DNA of 64,000 nucleotides from SHVO01 sp050246995. Its GTDB lineage: Bacteria > Pseudomonadota > Alphaproteobacteria > Rhodospirillales > Rhodospirillaceae. Below the pieces are notes generated by a model. The model did not search any database. It worked only from the letters and a program-made list of their open reading frames with translations, and had not been told where the DNA came from. Location of the stretch: assembly GCA_050246995.1 (NCBI GenBank), contig JBFWVA010000004.1:124001-188000 (forward strand). The letters run 5' to 3'. The translations under genes and the position numbers were made by a program. Below, piece by piece: positions 1-8,817 of the stretch; position 1 is the first letter of the stretch, and every line of letters starts with the position of its first letter.

Positions 1-2
1 AG

Positions 3-533
3 AAAGGCTTCCTCGACCTGCCCCGCCCCATCGCACTGTACTGCGGGCGTGTCGCGGTGGAGAAGAACATCGAGGCCTTCCTGTCGCTACCGGAGCCGAA
101 GAGCAAGGTTGTGGTGGGCGACGGACCGCAAATGGATATGCTCGCCAAAAAGTATCCCGGCGTGAAATTCGTGGGTCTGAAGCAAGGCGAGGAACTCGCG
201 CGCTTCTATGCCGCCGCCGACGTCTTTGTATTCCCAAGCCTCACCGACACCTTCGGGCTCGTGCTGCTCGAAGCGCTGGCGTGCGGCGTTCCTGTCGCCG
301 CCTATCCGGTGGCGGGGCCGCTCGATGTGATCGGCGACGCGCCTGTCGGATGCCTGCACGAAGATCTCGCCGTGGCCGTGCGTGAGGCGTTGAAAGCGTC
401 CCCCGAAGCCTGCCGCGCCCATGCCGAGAAATACTCCTGGGCCGCAAGCACCGCGCAGTTCCTGGACAACATGCGCCCTTTCCCGCCGGCGAGCTATTTC
501 ACCGCCAACGGCGCGACGCCCGCGCTGAGTTAG
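3..533 (+). CDS. Glycosyltransferase, GT4-like C-terminal domain (5' partial)
   Basis: The reading frame is open from the left window edge, so the start lies outside. The visible part is the nucleotide-sugar-binding half of a GT-B glycosyltransferase. It has a strand with YCGRVAVEKN, then VVVGDGP, then the family signature FPSLTDTFGLVLLEALACG, where the second Glu of the EX7E-type motif is kept and the first is replaced by the TDTFG variant seen in some mannosyltransferase-like members. It would transfer a sugar from an NDP- or GDP-donor to a lipid or polysaccharide acceptor at the cytoplasmic face of the membrane; donor and acceptor cannot be told. It ends 3 bases before the convergent PhnA-domain gene. 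Confidence 0.85.
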   Translation, partial: KGFLDLPRPIALYCGRVAVEKNIEAFLSLPEPKSKVVVGDGPQMDMLAKKYPGVKFVGLKQGEELARFYAAADVFVFPSLTDTFGLVLLEALACGVPVAAYPVAGPLDVIGDAPVGCLHEDLAVAVREALKASPEACRAHAEKYSWAASTAQFLDNMRPFPPASYFTANGATPALS

Positions 534-536
534 CCC

Positions 537-845
537 TCAGCGCTTACGCACGAATTCGGTACGTAAGACGAGACCCTTGATCGTGTCGTGACGGCAGTCG
601 ATTTCCTCCGGGTCGCCCGTGAGCCTGATGGATTTGATGACCGTGCCTTGCTTGAGCGTTTGGCCGGCGCCCTTCACTTTCAAATCCTTTATAAGGATGA
701 CGGAGTCGCCGTCGGCCAGAACATTGCCGGAAGCATCGCGGACCTCCGCGGCCTTCGCCTTCTCCGCCGCGACTTCCGAGGCCGGGCGCCATTCGCCGGT
801 CGCTTCATCGTAAACGTAGTCGTCGTTCTCGCCGCTCATATTCAT
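537..845 (-). CDS. PhnA/YjdM C-terminal domain protein
   Basis: A 102-residue protein (or 100, from the second Met, two codons in). Residues about 37-102 match the PhnA/YjdM C-terminal domain: DASGNVLADGDSVILIKDLKVKG and a C-terminal LRTEFVRKR. Despite the historical name, this family is not shown to degrade phosphonates and its role is unknown. The N-terminal zinc ribbon of full PhnA proteins (two CxxC pairs) is absent. It is replaced by an acidic stretch containing YVYDEATGEWRPA, which resembles the ribbon backbone without its cysteines. It is convergent with the glycosyltransferase and sits alone. Confidence 0.8.
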   Translation of the reverse strand: MNMSGENDDYVYDEATGEWRPASEVAAEKAKAAEVRDASGNVLADGDSVILIKDLKVKGAGQTLKQGTVIKSIRLTGDPEEIDCRHDTIKGLVLRTEFVRKR

Positions 846-892
846 CCTTGGTCATAGTTTCAGCCGGTGTAGCACTCCGTGAGGCGACGGCG

Positions 893-1213
893 CTACTTCA
901 CCGGTGGCGGATCTCCCGCGGGCATCATCTCCACCGGCACGGAGTCCGGATTCATTTCCTGTTGTTCCTGCTCGAGCCGGCGCTGCGCTTCGGCGGCTTC
1001 GCGCGCAGTGTTCTCGGCCGGGCTCGAAGCGTCGGCGGGCGACATGACCGCTTCTGGTTGGCGCGGCGCGGCGACCGGAGTCGGCCGGGGCGCGGGCGGG
1101 GCGCTTTCGGCCTGCGGCGGCGGAATTTTCAGGTCCGGGCGGAAAATCGCGAGGCCGATGACGCCGACGGCCAGCGCCGTCACGATCAGAAGCAAAATCC
1201 GCACAAAAGGCAT
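893..1213 (-). CDS. Single-pass membrane protein with proline/alanine-rich periplasmic tail
   Basis: The frame is open from 1339, but the Met at 1213 starts a typical membrane anchor (MPFVRILLLIVTALAVGVIG) and gives 106 residues; the upstream in-frame sequence looks non-coding. After the helix comes a low-complexity region rich in Pro, Ala and Glu, with a short Glu/Gln-rich helix (about residues 75-88) near the end. No enzyme motif is visible. It is divergent from the acyltransferase gene, separated by 76 bases. I do not recognise the family; an envelope linker or small structural protein is possible. Confidence 0.6.
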   Translation of the reverse strand: MPFVRILLLIVTALAVGVIGLAIFRPDLKIPPPQAESAPPAPRPTPVAAPRQPEAVMSPADASSPAENTAREAAEAQRRLEQEQQEMNPDSVPVEMMPAGDPPPVK

Positions 1214-1289
1214 GTGTTTCCCGGGTGGCGAGAGCGAGGCTGTCTCACTATTGTCTTGGAAGACAAGATAACACGAGACGGACCCCTCT

Positions 1290-1997
1290 TTGGGCAAGCT
1301 TTTAAAACGCGTCGGCCGTAAACCCGCCGTACAACGCATGGTCGGGGCAACCCTGGCGGCTCATATCGGACTGGTACAGCGCACCACCCGCTGGAAAACC
1401 ATCGGCGAAGACGCCGCGCGCGGCGCGTGGGCGGGCGAGAAGCCCGTGATTGTCGCGTTCTGGCACAACCGCCTGGCGATGATGCCTTACTGCTGGCCGT
1501 CTAAGCACCCGTTTCACATGCTCATCTCCTCGCACCCGGACGGGCAGCTGATCGCGCGCACGGTCAAGCACTTCGGTATCGAGACGGTGGCGGGCTCGTC
1601 CACGCGCGGCGGCAGCGAGGCGTTGCGCTCCCTCGTGCGGTTGATCAAGAGCGGCGTCTCGGTGGGAATCACGCCGGACGGGCCGCGCGGACCGCGTATG
1701 CGCGCCTCCGACGGCGCCATCGCCCTCGCAAGGCTTTCGGGCGCGTCCATCGTGCCGGCGGCTGTGTCGGTGAGCCGGCGCGTGGTGCTCAACAGCTGGG
1801 ACCGGCTGATCGTCGCGCTTCCGTTCGGTGAGGGCGCGATGGTGTGGGGTGAACCCATCACCGTGGCCAGCGGCGCGGACCCTGATGCGTTGCGCGCGCG
1901 CCTCGAAGCGGACCTCACGCGTGTAAGCGCGCAGGCCGACGAACTGGTCGGCCATGCGCCGATCCTGCCCGCGGATATCGCCTATGCGCGCGCCTGA
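1290..1997 (+). CDS. DUF374 lysophospholipid acyltransferase-family protein
   Basis: A 235-residue member of the DUF374 branch of the LPLAT superfamily. FWHNRLAMMP carries the HxxxxD-like catalytic His region in the DUF374 form, and ITPDGPRGPR is the second conserved block. These proteins are generally encoded beside lipid A and Kdo genes and are presumed to acylate lipid A or a related lipid. The start is a TTG at 1290, chosen because it gives the usual N-terminal length; the ATG at 1338 is the alternative. The 3' end overlaps lpxK by 14 bases, so the two are probably cotranscribed. The Kdo transferase gene waaA, often found between these two genes in alphaproteobacteria, is not here. Confidence 0.85.
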   Translation: MGKLLKRVGRKPAVQRMVGATLAAHIGLVQRTTRWKTIGEDAARGAWAGEKPVIVAFWHNRLAMMPYCWPSKHPFHMLISSHPDGQLIARTVKHFGIETVAGSSTRGGSEALRSLVRLIKSGVSVGITPDGPRGPRMRASDGAIALARLSGASIVPAAVSVSRRVVLNSWDRLIVALPFGEGAMVWGEPITVASGADPDALRARLEADLTRVSAQADELVGHAPILPADIAYARA

Positions 1998-2967
1998 ATT
2001 CTGGCAAACCGACAATCCGCTGGCGCGGTTTCTGGAGCCGATCGGCCAGATCGTCGGCGGCATCACCGCGCGCCGCGCCCTGCGCGCGCCGCTCGTGCGC
2101 GCCGAGGTCCCCGTGATTTGCGTCGGCAACCTCACGACAGGCGGCACCGGAAAGACGCCGGTGGTCGGCTCCATCGTGCGCCGTCTCGCCGCGCAAGGGC
2201 GCACACCCGCCGTCGTCATGCGCGGTTACGGGGGAAGCTTAAAGGGCCCCGTGCGCGTGAGCGCGAACACGCACACCGTGGATGATGTCGGTGATGAAGC
2301 CCTGTTGCACACGCGGCGCGGCGCCGTGTGGGTTTCCCGCGACCGGTCCCGTGCGGCCGCGCCGGCCGTTGCGGCGGGCGCCGATGTTCTGGTGATGGAC
2401 GACGGCCATCAGCATTCCAGCCTGGCGAAAGACCTGTCGCTCATCGTGATCGACGGACGCACGGGCTTCGGCAACGGCCGCCTTTTCCCGGCTGGCCCCT
2501 TGCGCGAACCGATCCGTAGCGGCCTCGCCCGCGCGCAGGCCGCCGTGATCATGGGCGAAGACCGGCTCGGCATCGGGAAAGACATTGCCGAATACCTCCC
2601 CGTCCTGTGGGCGCGGCTCGTGCCGGGCCCTGAACGCGCACGGCTGCGCAACCAACGCGTTGTCGGTTTCGCGGGCATCGGCGATCCGGAGAAGTTCTAT
2701 CATACACTGCGTGAGATCGGCGCGCGCGTGAACGCCTTCCATCCGTTCGACGATCACTACAGCTTCGATGTCGCGGACATCCAACCGATCCTGGACGAAG
2801 CTTTTGCGATCGGGGCAATTCCGGTCACGACGGAAAAAGACGCGGTGCGGCTCGAGCCGGATCAGCGTCAGCAGGTGGACGTGCTGTCTGTGGATGTCGA
2901 GTGGGAACGCCCGGAGGCGCTCGACGCGCTGCTGGAAAAAGCTCTGACTAAGGTTTCGCCGGCATAA
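1984..2967 (+). CDS. lpxK: Tetraacyldisaccharide 4'-kinase
   Basis: LpxK phosphorylates the 4' position of the tetraacyl-disaccharide-1-phosphate lipid A precursor at the inner membrane. The N-terminal part contains the P-loop GNLTTGGTGKTPVV (about residues 49-62), characteristic of LpxK. It is followed by VMDDGHQH, whose Asp/His cluster belongs to the catalytic centre, and VTTEKDAVRL near the C-terminus. Starting at the ATG at 1984 (MRAPEFW) gives 327 residues, the normal family length. The start lies inside the end of the DUF374 acyltransferase gene, which implies translational coupling. Its last 20 bases overlap the convergent M23 peptidase gene. Confidence 0.95.
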   Translation: MRAPEFWQTDNPLARFLEPIGQIVGGITARRALRAPLVRAEVPVICVGNLTTGGTGKTPVVGSIVRRLAAQGRTPAVVMRGYGGSLKGPVRVSANTHTVDDVGDEALLHTRRGAVWVSRDRSRAAAPAVAAGADVLVMDDGHQHSSLAKDLSLIVIDGRTGFGNGRLFPAGPLREPIRSGLARAQAAVIMGEDRLGIGKDIAEYLPVLWARLVPGPERARLRNQRVVGFAGIGDPEKFYHTLREIGARVNAFHPFDDHYSFDVADIQPILDEAFAIGAIPVTTEKDAVRLEPDQRQQVDVLSVDVEWERPEALDALLEKALTKVSPA

Positions 2968-3760
2968 GCGCGAGAATGGTCTCGGGATCGAGACCTGTAT
3001 CGAACCACAATACTGAGAAATGCAGATGCGGGCCGGTGACGCGGCCCGTCGCGCCGATAGCGCCGATCACATCACCTTGTTTCACCTGCTGGCCGGGCGT
3101 GACGTCGAGACGGCTCATGTGGATGTAGCTCGTCTGCAGGCCGTAGCCGTGGTTGATGAGCACGGTGCCGCCCGAGAGCACAAGGCCGGGATTGGCGAGG
3201 GTCACCACGCCGTCGGCGGCGGCTTTGATGGGCGTGCCAGTCAGGTTCGCGATGTCGAGACCGCCGTGGATGCTGCCCGGCGTACCGTTGAGGATGCGCT
3301 GGCTACCGTAAACGCCGGAGATGCGCCCGTCAGCCGGGCGAATGAAGCCCGTGCGGTAAAACGGTTTCTCCTCCAACACGGCGCGCGCGGCGCGCAGCAG
3401 TTTGGAATCCTCGGCGATCCGCGCCGCCGTGTCCGGATCGGGGGTGACGAGGTTTTGCGGCACGCCGTTGACGCGGTCGATCCGCCAGTCGCGTTTTGAG
3501 ATTTGCACCGTGCGGATTTCGGTTTCGCCGTCCGGCGCGACGATGTTCAAGGGCGCGGAGGCGTCCGCATCGCGGCCCAGGCCGACGAGAAAACTGCCGT
3601 CGGCCGCCGTCGGCACCGTGCGTTCGCCGAAGGTGATGGTCGAGCCCGGCGGCGCCGTGCCGATAACGAGACCGCCCTGCTCCAGCTTGCCGCCGATGGT
3701 GACATCGAATGCGAACGCCGGAGCTGAAAACACAAGTGCGGCGAGGATCAGCTTCCTCAT
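2948..3760 (-). CDS. M23-family peptidoglycan endopeptidase, exported
   Basis: A 270-residue LytM/M23 metallopeptidase. It starts with a Sec signal peptide (MRKLILAALVFSAPAFA), continues with a roughly 100-residue beta-rich region, and ends with the catalytic domain. The zinc ligands are visible as HGGLD (HxxxD type) and the closing GPHLHFSV (HxH). The family cuts peptide cross-links in peptidoglycan; some members are only activators, but here all ligands appear intact. The start codon overlaps the xseA stop in an ATGA arrangement, so both are read from one transcript. Confidence 0.92.
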   Translation of the reverse strand: MRKLILAALVFSAPAFAFDVTIGGKLEQGGLVIGTAPPGSTITFGERTVPTAADGSFLVGLGRDADASAPLNIVAPDGETEIRTVQISKRDWRIDRVNGVPQNLVTPDPDTAARIAEDSKLLRAARAVLEEKPFYRTGFIRPADGRISGVYGSQRILNGTPGSIHGGLDIANLTGTPIKAAADGVVTLANPGLVLSGGTVLINHGYGLQTSYIHMSRLDVTPGQQVKQGDVIGAIGATGRVTGPHLHFSVLWFDTGLDPETILALMPAKP

Positions 3761-5262
3761 AATAGGCTTCCCTGCCCTGGGTCCGGTTTACGGGCCGGCT
3801 TTGTCTGCGGCTTGGCGCCGCCGCCTTCAACCCGCGCGTCGACCTTGCCGTCATGGAACTGAAGTTGCAGCGCCGCGCCCGGCGCGACCCCAGCCGCCGC
3901 CGTGACCGGAAGTCCCTCGGCATCGCGCACGAGAACATAGCCGCGTTCCAGCACACGCATGGGCGAGATCGATTCCAGACGGGCCGCGAGGGACTCAAGC
4001 TTCGCGCCGCAGTCCGTAATCATGCGTAGCGGGGACGACATCTCGAGGCGCGCTGTCAGAGTCTCAAGCTTGGCGGTGCAGTCCACCACGCCGCGCGTCG
4101 CCGCGCGCGCGAGACGGTGCACCAAATTCTCAACATCGAGCACGTGGCGGGCGATATCGCGGCCAAAGCGATCGAGGTTGAGCTTGGCGGACAGGACCGC
4201 AAGTTCATTGCCTTTGGTCTGCAGCAAGCTGCGCGGGCCGAGAGACAGCCGCTCGGACAACGCGTCCAAATCCTGTGTCTTCTGCGCGACGATGGTGTCG
4301 AGGCGTGGGATGCCGCGAATCAAGCCTTCAAGATGAATGTTACGCTCGGCGAGCACGCGCGTGATCGCATGGACCAGACGGCCGTGGCGCTGTTGAACGT
4401 TGGCGAGCAGATCGAGGCGCACCGGCACGGCCATCTCGGCGGCGCCGGTTGGCGTCGGCGCGCGTTTGTCGGCGGCGTAGTCGATCAGGGTCCAGTCGGT
4501 TTCGTGGCCGATGGCCGAGATGAGCGGGATCTCAGACGCCGCGGCGGCGCGGACGACATTCTCTTCGTTGAAGGACCAGAGGTCTTCGAGACTCCCGCCG
4601 CCGCGCGCGACGATGATGAGGTCGGGACGCGGGATGGGGCCATTTTCAGGGAGCGCGTTGAAGCCGTTGATCGCGGCCGTGACTTCATCCGCGGCGCCCT
4701 CGCCCTGCACTCGCACGGGCCACACGATCACATGACAGCCGCAGCGTTCGCGAATCCTGTGCAGGATATCGCGGATGACCGCGCCCGTGGGCGAGGTCAC
4801 GACGCCGATCACGGTGGGGAGAAATGGCAGAGGCTTTTTGCGGCCTTCGTCGAAAAGCCCCTCGGCGGCGAGTTTCTTGCGGCGGTCCTCGAGCAGTTTC
4901 AGGAGCGCGCCTTGGCCCGCAAGCTCCAGGCTCTCGATAATGATCTGATAGCTGGAGCGGCCCGGGTAAGTCGTGAGCTTGCCGGTGGCGATGACTTCCA
5001 TGCCCTCTTCGGGCCGGATGCCGATCTTGGCCATGGCGCCGCGCCAGATGATGCCGTCGATCACGGCGTCTTCGTCTTTCAGGCGCAGATAGCAGTGGCC
5101 CGACCCGGCCAATTTGGGCTGGGAAATCTCGCCTTTCACCCGCACGTAACCGAAGGCGTCCTCGACCGTGCGTTTCAGCTGATGGGACAGCTGGGAGACC
5201 GTCAGGGCCGGTGAATTATGGTCCAAACTCGGCGTTTCGCGCGGGGATAGCATGTCGCTCAT
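3757..5262 (-). CDS. xseA: Exodeoxyribonuclease VII large subunit
   Basis: Catalytic subunit of the single-strand-specific exonuclease VII. The N-terminal OB-fold (about residues 22-120, including VKGEISQPKLAGSGHCYLRL) is followed by the nuclease domain with GVVTSPTGAVIRDI and the signature ARGGGSLEDLWSFN, then a long coiled-coil region and a C-terminal VLERGYVLV segment. The start was set at the Met at 5262 (MSDMLSP, 501 residues); the frame remains open 10 codons further upstream. The small subunit xseB is not adjacent. It is divergent from purD and overlaps the M23 gene by four bases. Confidence 0.95.
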   Translation of the reverse strand: MSDMLSPRETPSLDHNSPALTVSQLSHQLKRTVEDAFGYVRVKGEISQPKLAGSGHCYLRLKDEDAVIDGIIWRGAMAKIGIRPEEGMEVIATGKLTTYPGRSSYQIIIESLELAGQGALLKLLEDRRKKLAAEGLFDEGRKKPLPFLPTVIGVVTSPTGAVIRDILHRIRERCGCHVIVWPVRVQGEGAADEVTAAINGFNALPENGPIPRPDLIIVARGGGSLEDLWSFNEENVVRAAAASEIPLISAIGHETDWTLIDYAADKRAPTPTGAAEMAVPVRLDLLANVQQRHGRLVHAITRVLAERNIHLEGLIRGIPRLDTIVAQKTQDLDALSERLSLGPRSLLQTKGNELAVLSAKLNLDRFGRDIARHVLDVENLVHRLARAATRGVVDCTAKLETLTARLEMSSPLRMITDCGAKLESLAARLESISPMRVLERGYVLVRDAEGLPVTAAAGVAPGAALQLQFHDGKVDARVEGGGAKPQTKPARKPDPGQGSLL

Positions 5263-5309
5263 GGCTCTGTTATGCCACTCCCGCATTTCCAAAGAAACGG
5301 GGCGATACG

Positions 5310-6602
5310 ATGCGAGTTTTGGTGGTAGGCGGCGGCGGGCGCGAACATGCCTTGTGCTGGAAGATCTCAGCCTCGCCTTTATGCAGCAAGCTGTTCTGCG
5401 CGCCGGGAAATCCGGGGATCGCCGAGACCGCCACCTGCGTGGCCATCGGCGCCGAGGACCTCGACGGACTGGTTAAGTTCGCCCAAGCCGAAAAGATCGA
5501 TTTCGTGGTGGTGGGTCCGGAAGCGCCGTTGGTGGCGGGCCTAGTGGACCGCCTCACGCAGGCCGGCATCAAATCCTTCGGCCCGACCAAGGCCGCCGCG
5601 CAGCTCGAAGGCTCCAAGGGTTTCACCAAGGACTTGCTCGCCAAGTACAATATCCCGACCGGAGCCTACGGGCGGTTCAAGGACGCCGCCTCGGCCAAAG
5701 CTTTCGTCGCCAAGAAAGGCGCGCCCATCGTCGTCAAGGCCGACGGCCTCGCAGCCGGCAAAGGCGTGATCCTCTGTCAAACGGCGGACGAAGCGAACGC
5801 CGCCGTCGACTCCATCATGACCGACCGCGCTTTTGGAGCGGCCGGCAATGAAGTGGTGATCGAGGAGTTCCTGTACGGCGAGGAAGCGAGCTTCTTCGTG
5901 CTCGTGGACGGCAAGACCGCGCTGCCGCTGGCGGCGGCGCAGGACCATAAAGCCGTCGGCGACGGCGACACCGGCCCGAACACGGGCGGCATGGGCGCTT
6001 ACTCACCCACGCCGGTCGTCGACGCCGCGATGCATGCCCGCATCATGAAAGAGATCGTGATCCCGACGGTCGATGGTATGGCGAAGGAAGGCACGCCCTT
6101 CACCGGCGTGCTGTTCGTCGGCCTTATGATCGGCGACCAGGGTCCCAAGGTGATCGAGTTCAACGCGCGTTTCGGCGATCCCGAGTGCGAATGCCTGATG
6201 ATGCGCATGAAGTCGGACCTGCTTCCGGCGCTGATCGCCACGGCGGACGGCCAGCTCGCGAACTTCGATGTGCGCTGGCATGACAACGTGGCGCTGACGG
6301 TGATCATGGCCGCCAATGGCTATCCCGGCACCCCGGAGAAAGGCACCGTGATCGGCGGCCTGACGGGCGCGGGGGCGCTGGAAGGTGTGAAGGTGTTCCA
6401 TGCGGGCACAAAAGAAGACACACGCGGCGCGGAGAAAGTCATCGTCGCCAACGGTGGACGCGTGCTGGCGGTAACCGCGACGGGCGGGAACGTGCGCGAA
6501 GCGCAGGCCCGCGCATACCAAGCCGTGGATATGATCAACTGGCCGGGCGGATTCTGCCGCCGCGATATCGGCTGGCGCGCGGTGGCGCGGGAAAGAATCT
6601 GA
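5310..6602 (+). CDS. purD: Phosphoribosylamine-glycine ligase (GAR synthetase)
   Basis: ATP-grasp enzyme that joins glycine to 5-phosphoribosylamine in de novo purine synthesis, in the cytoplasm. It starts MRVLVVGGGGREHALCW, shows the ATP-grasp block IVVKADGLAAGKGV, the conserved GDGDTGPNTGGMGAYSP, FNARFGDPECE near the metal site, and ends with CRRDIGWRAVARE as in other PurD proteins. The ATG at 5310 gives 430 residues, matching the family; the frame is open upstream to 5211 but overlaps xseA there. No operon partner is evident. Confidence 0.96.
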   Translation: MRVLVVGGGGREHALCWKISASPLCSKLFCAPGNPGIAETATCVAIGAEDLDGLVKFAQAEKIDFVVVGPEAPLVAGLVDRLTQAGIKSFGPTKAAAQLEGSKGFTKDLLAKYNIPTGAYGRFKDAASAKAFVAKKGAPIVVKADGLAAGKGVILCQTADEANAAVDSIMTDRAFGAAGNEVVIEEFLYGEEASFFVLVDGKTALPLAAAQDHKAVGDGDTGPNTGGMGAYSPTPVVDAAMHARIMKEIVIPTVDGMAKEGTPFTGVLFVGLMIGDQGPKVIEFNARFGDPECECLMMRMKSDLLPALIATADGQLANFDVRWHDNVALTVIMAANGYPGTPEKGTVIGGLTGAGALEGVKVFHAGTKEDTRGAEKVIVANGGRVLAVTATGGNVREAQARAYQAVDMINWPGGFCRRDIGWRAVARERI

Positions 6603-6604
6603 TC

Positions 6605-6708
6605 TGTCATGCTTGCGGGCGCCGCCCGCCAGCATCCAGGGATTTTGGTTTTTAGAAAACAGGAACGAGATAAACCCGGATCCTCGGCGCTGCGCGCCTA
6701 GGATGACG
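6605..6708. repeat. Nested inverted repeat, GTCAT...ATGAC intergenic family, copy 1
   Basis: The left half begins TGTCATGCTTGCGGGCG, forms a local hairpin and ends in ATCCAGGG. After about 30 bases the right half starts AAACCCGGATCC, forms a second hairpin and ends in GGATGAC. The outer ends are complementary. The arrangement is the same as the element at 8818-8950, so this is a dispersed repeat family. It fills most of the gap between purD and the next convergent gene. Confidence 0.6.
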
Positions 6709-6722
6709 GCGCTACCAGCGCG

Positions 6723-7223
6723 TCACTTACACTGCGACGTCAGCGTCGATGAGCGCGGATCGAGCGAGGTCGCGGAGGCTTTTGAGCCGCCGGCGCTCGG
6801 CAGCATGGACTGGTCGTCCAGCAACTCCACCGCCGTGAAGTAGCTTTTGTCGGTGTTGGACACCGCGATCTCGAGCAGCTTTTCTTTCAGGACATCCAAG
6901 CGCTGGCCCGAGAAATCGGCCTGCTGAAGCTTGGCTTTGTGCAAGTAGAGCAGAATCTTCTCGTGCAGGATCGGCACCATGAAGCAGGCCGGACGCTCCG
7001 TCTCCGGGTTCGGCGCGAGTACGAGGCGCAGCGTGAGCACCTGGTAGCGCAGCTCCTTGCCGACGCGGTACGGCGCCATGATCGGCATCATCTGGATCTT
7101 CGCGCCGCCGTAACCGACCGGCCCCTCCTCGCCGCCGCCGCCATGTTCGGCCGCAAGCGCCGGCGCCGACATAGGCGCTGCGAGACCAAGGATCAGAGCC
7201 GCGGTGAGAAGTGCCTTTTTCAT
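6723..7223 (-). CDS. Exported protein, possibly FliL-like
   Basis: 166 residues, with a signal peptide from the Met at 7223 (MKKALLTAALILGLAAPMSAPALAA). The longer open frame to 7439 overlaps tadA and is rejected. The mature part starts with a Gly/Glu-rich linker, then IMAPYRVGKELRYQVLTLRLVLAP, a middle part with two helices, and a Ser-rich tail ending in Cys-Lys. The layout (secreted linker, then a small alpha/beta domain with an EKLLEIAVSNTD helix region) recalls flagellar FliL-type proteins, but I would not name it. It lies 20 bases downstream of tadA and may share its transcript. Confidence 0.7.
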   Translation of the reverse strand: MKKALLTAALILGLAAPMSAPALAAEHGGGGEEGPVGYGGAKIQMMPIMAPYRVGKELRYQVLTLRLVLAPNPETERPACFMVPILHEKILLYLHKAKLQQADFSGQRLDVLKEKLLEIAVSNTDKSYFTAVELLDDQSMLPSAGGSKASATSLDPRSSTLTSQCK

Positions 7224-7243
7224 GAGTGCAACTCTAGCATTGG

Positions 7244-7693
7244 TTAGCGCCGGGCGGCGAAGAAACCTTTGAGCATCTGTTCGGCGCGGCTGGCCTCGAC
7301 GCCGCCCACGACGTCCGGCGCGTGGTGACACGTCGGCTGGCTGAAAATACGCGGGCCATGCTCGACGCCGCCGCCCTTGGGATCGTAAGCGCCGAAGACG
7401 ATGCGGCGAATGCGGGCAAAAGACGCCGCCGTGGCGCACATGGCGCAGGGCTCGAGGGTCACATAGAGATCACAGCCGGGAAGCCGCGGCTCGCCCAGCT
7501 TTTCGCCGGCGGCGCGGATGGCCAGGACTTCGGCATGGGCGGTTGGGTCATTACGCGCCTCGACCTCATTTCCGGCCGAAGCAAGGACCTCGCCTGCGGG
7601 ACCAACGACGACGGCCCCGATGGGCACTTCGCCCCGGGCCGCGGCGGCCGCGGCCTCGCGATAGGCCAGATTCATATATTCTTTTGAATCCAA
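7244..7693 (-). CDS. tadA: tRNA-specific adenosine deaminase
   Basis: TadA converts A34 to inosine in the wobble position of tRNA-Arg(ACG). The 149-residue protein carries the zinc and catalytic motif H53-A-E55 in PTAHAEVLAIRAA and P82-C83-A-M-C86 in LEPCAMCATAAS. Residues after the second Cys (ATAAS) differ slightly from the usual AGAI. The C-terminal helix EQMLKGFFAARR is typical. CMP or guanine deaminases share these motifs, but the length and the N-terminal MNLAYREAAAAAARGEVPIG favour TadA. Confidence 0.93.
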   Translation of the reverse strand: MDSKEYMNLAYREAAAAAARGEVPIGAVVVGPAGEVLASAGNEVEARNDPTAHAEVLAIRAAGEKLGEPRLPGCDLYVTLEPCAMCATAASFARIRRIVFGAYDPKGGGVEHGPRIFSQPTCHHAPDVVGGVEASRAEQMLKGFFAARR

Positions 7694-7770
7694 AGACTTA
7701 CCTGCGCATTAACGATTGCTAAGGATTTGGAAACTACCTTTGCCGAACACCTTTATCCGGACAGCGCCCA

Positions 7771-8805
7771 ATGGTCCAACCTTTGAATGACCTTGTGAAG
7801 ATTGCAGGCCAGGCCGTGGAGCGTTCCACCTTGGCGGGCCTCAAGGTTGCGTCGGCCAAAAGCGGCGTGAGCTTCCAGTACCTGGTGGCCAAAGCCGCGC
7901 AGGAGAGCAGCCTCAATCCGGAAGCGCAGGCGTCCACGTCATCGGCCGCCGGCCTGTTCCAATTCACGCGCGGCACATGGCTCGACATGATGCATCGCTA
8001 CGGCAGCCAGTACGGCTACGGTGATCTCGCGAACAAGATCAGCGTCAGCGACAGCGGCAAAGCGATGGTGAAAGACGCCGCCGCCGAGCGCCGCCTGCTC
8101 GATCTGCGCGAAGACCCGGAAGCCTCGGGCCTGATGGCGGCCGCCTATGCTCAAGACAATGCCGCCAGCCTCGAAGGCTCGCTCGGACGTTTGCCCGACG
8201 CCGCCGATCTTTATCTCGCGCACTTCCTGGGCGCCTCGGGCGCCGCGATGCTGCTCAACGCCGCGCAGGAAAATCCCGATGCGACGGGAGCCAGCGTGTT
8301 GCCCGCGGCGGCGAAAGCCAACCGCGCCGTGTTCTACACGCAGGATGGAAAACCCCGCAGCGTGACCGATGTTGTCGATCTGGTGCGCGAGCGTTTCGGG
8401 GCGCAGCTTGATCGCTTCGCCGGTACCGGCGAGGGCACGCCCGAAGCTCCCGCGCCGGCTCCGCGCCAGCAAGCGGCCGTGCAATATGTAGCGCACGGCG
8501 CAAGCCGCGTGGCCGAGCAAAAGCCCGACATCACCAAGAAGATGGTTCAGATGATGGTGATGCAGGAAATGGCGAAGATGATCGCCGCACGCCCGATGCA
8601 GATGCTGGAAGACGAAGAGGGCGGCGAACAGGATGCATTCAGCACATTGATGTCGCCCGCCGGCTTCCAGGGTCAGGACTTCGCCGCCGCCATGATGCGC
8701 ACGAACGAAGAAGCGGCGTCCGTGGGCCTGCCGAAGCAAAAGCGCGGGCCGTCGGCCTATCATCCCCCGGCGCCGCCGCCGGTGAATTTGGACGATCTTC
8801 TCTAG
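7771..8805 (+). CDS. Lytic transglycosylase (SLT) domain protein
   Basis: 344 residues. Residues about 25-140 form a goose-type/SLT lysozyme fold: KAAQESSLNP with catalytic Glu45, then SAAGLFQFTRGTWL, the GLFQ motif of the family, and YLAHFLGASGAAMLL. The second half is a Pro/Ala-rich linker and a Met-rich helix (MVQMMVMQEMAKMIAARPMQML), ending in a short Pro-rich tail. No Sec signal peptide is visible, which is unusual for a peptidoglycan-cleaving enzyme. It may leave by a specialised route such as the flagellar or a type IV machinery. It stands alone, divergent from tadA. Confidence 0.85.
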   Translation: MVQPLNDLVKIAGQAVERSTLAGLKVASAKSGVSFQYLVAKAAQESSLNPEAQASTSSAAGLFQFTRGTWLDMMHRYGSQYGYGDLANKISVSDSGKAMVKDAAAERRLLDLREDPEASGLMAAAYAQDNAASLEGSLGRLPDAADLYLAHFLGASGAAMLLNAAQENPDATGASVLPAAAKANRAVFYTQDGKPRSVTDVVDLVRERFGAQLDRFAGTGEGTPEAPAPAPRQQAAVQYVAHGASRVAEQKPDITKKMVQMMVMQEMAKMIAARPMQMLEDEEGGEQDAFSTLMSPAGFQGQDFAAAMMRTNEEAASVGLPKQKRGPSAYHPPAPPPVNLDDLL

Positions 8806-8817
8806 CAACGCCTCACT

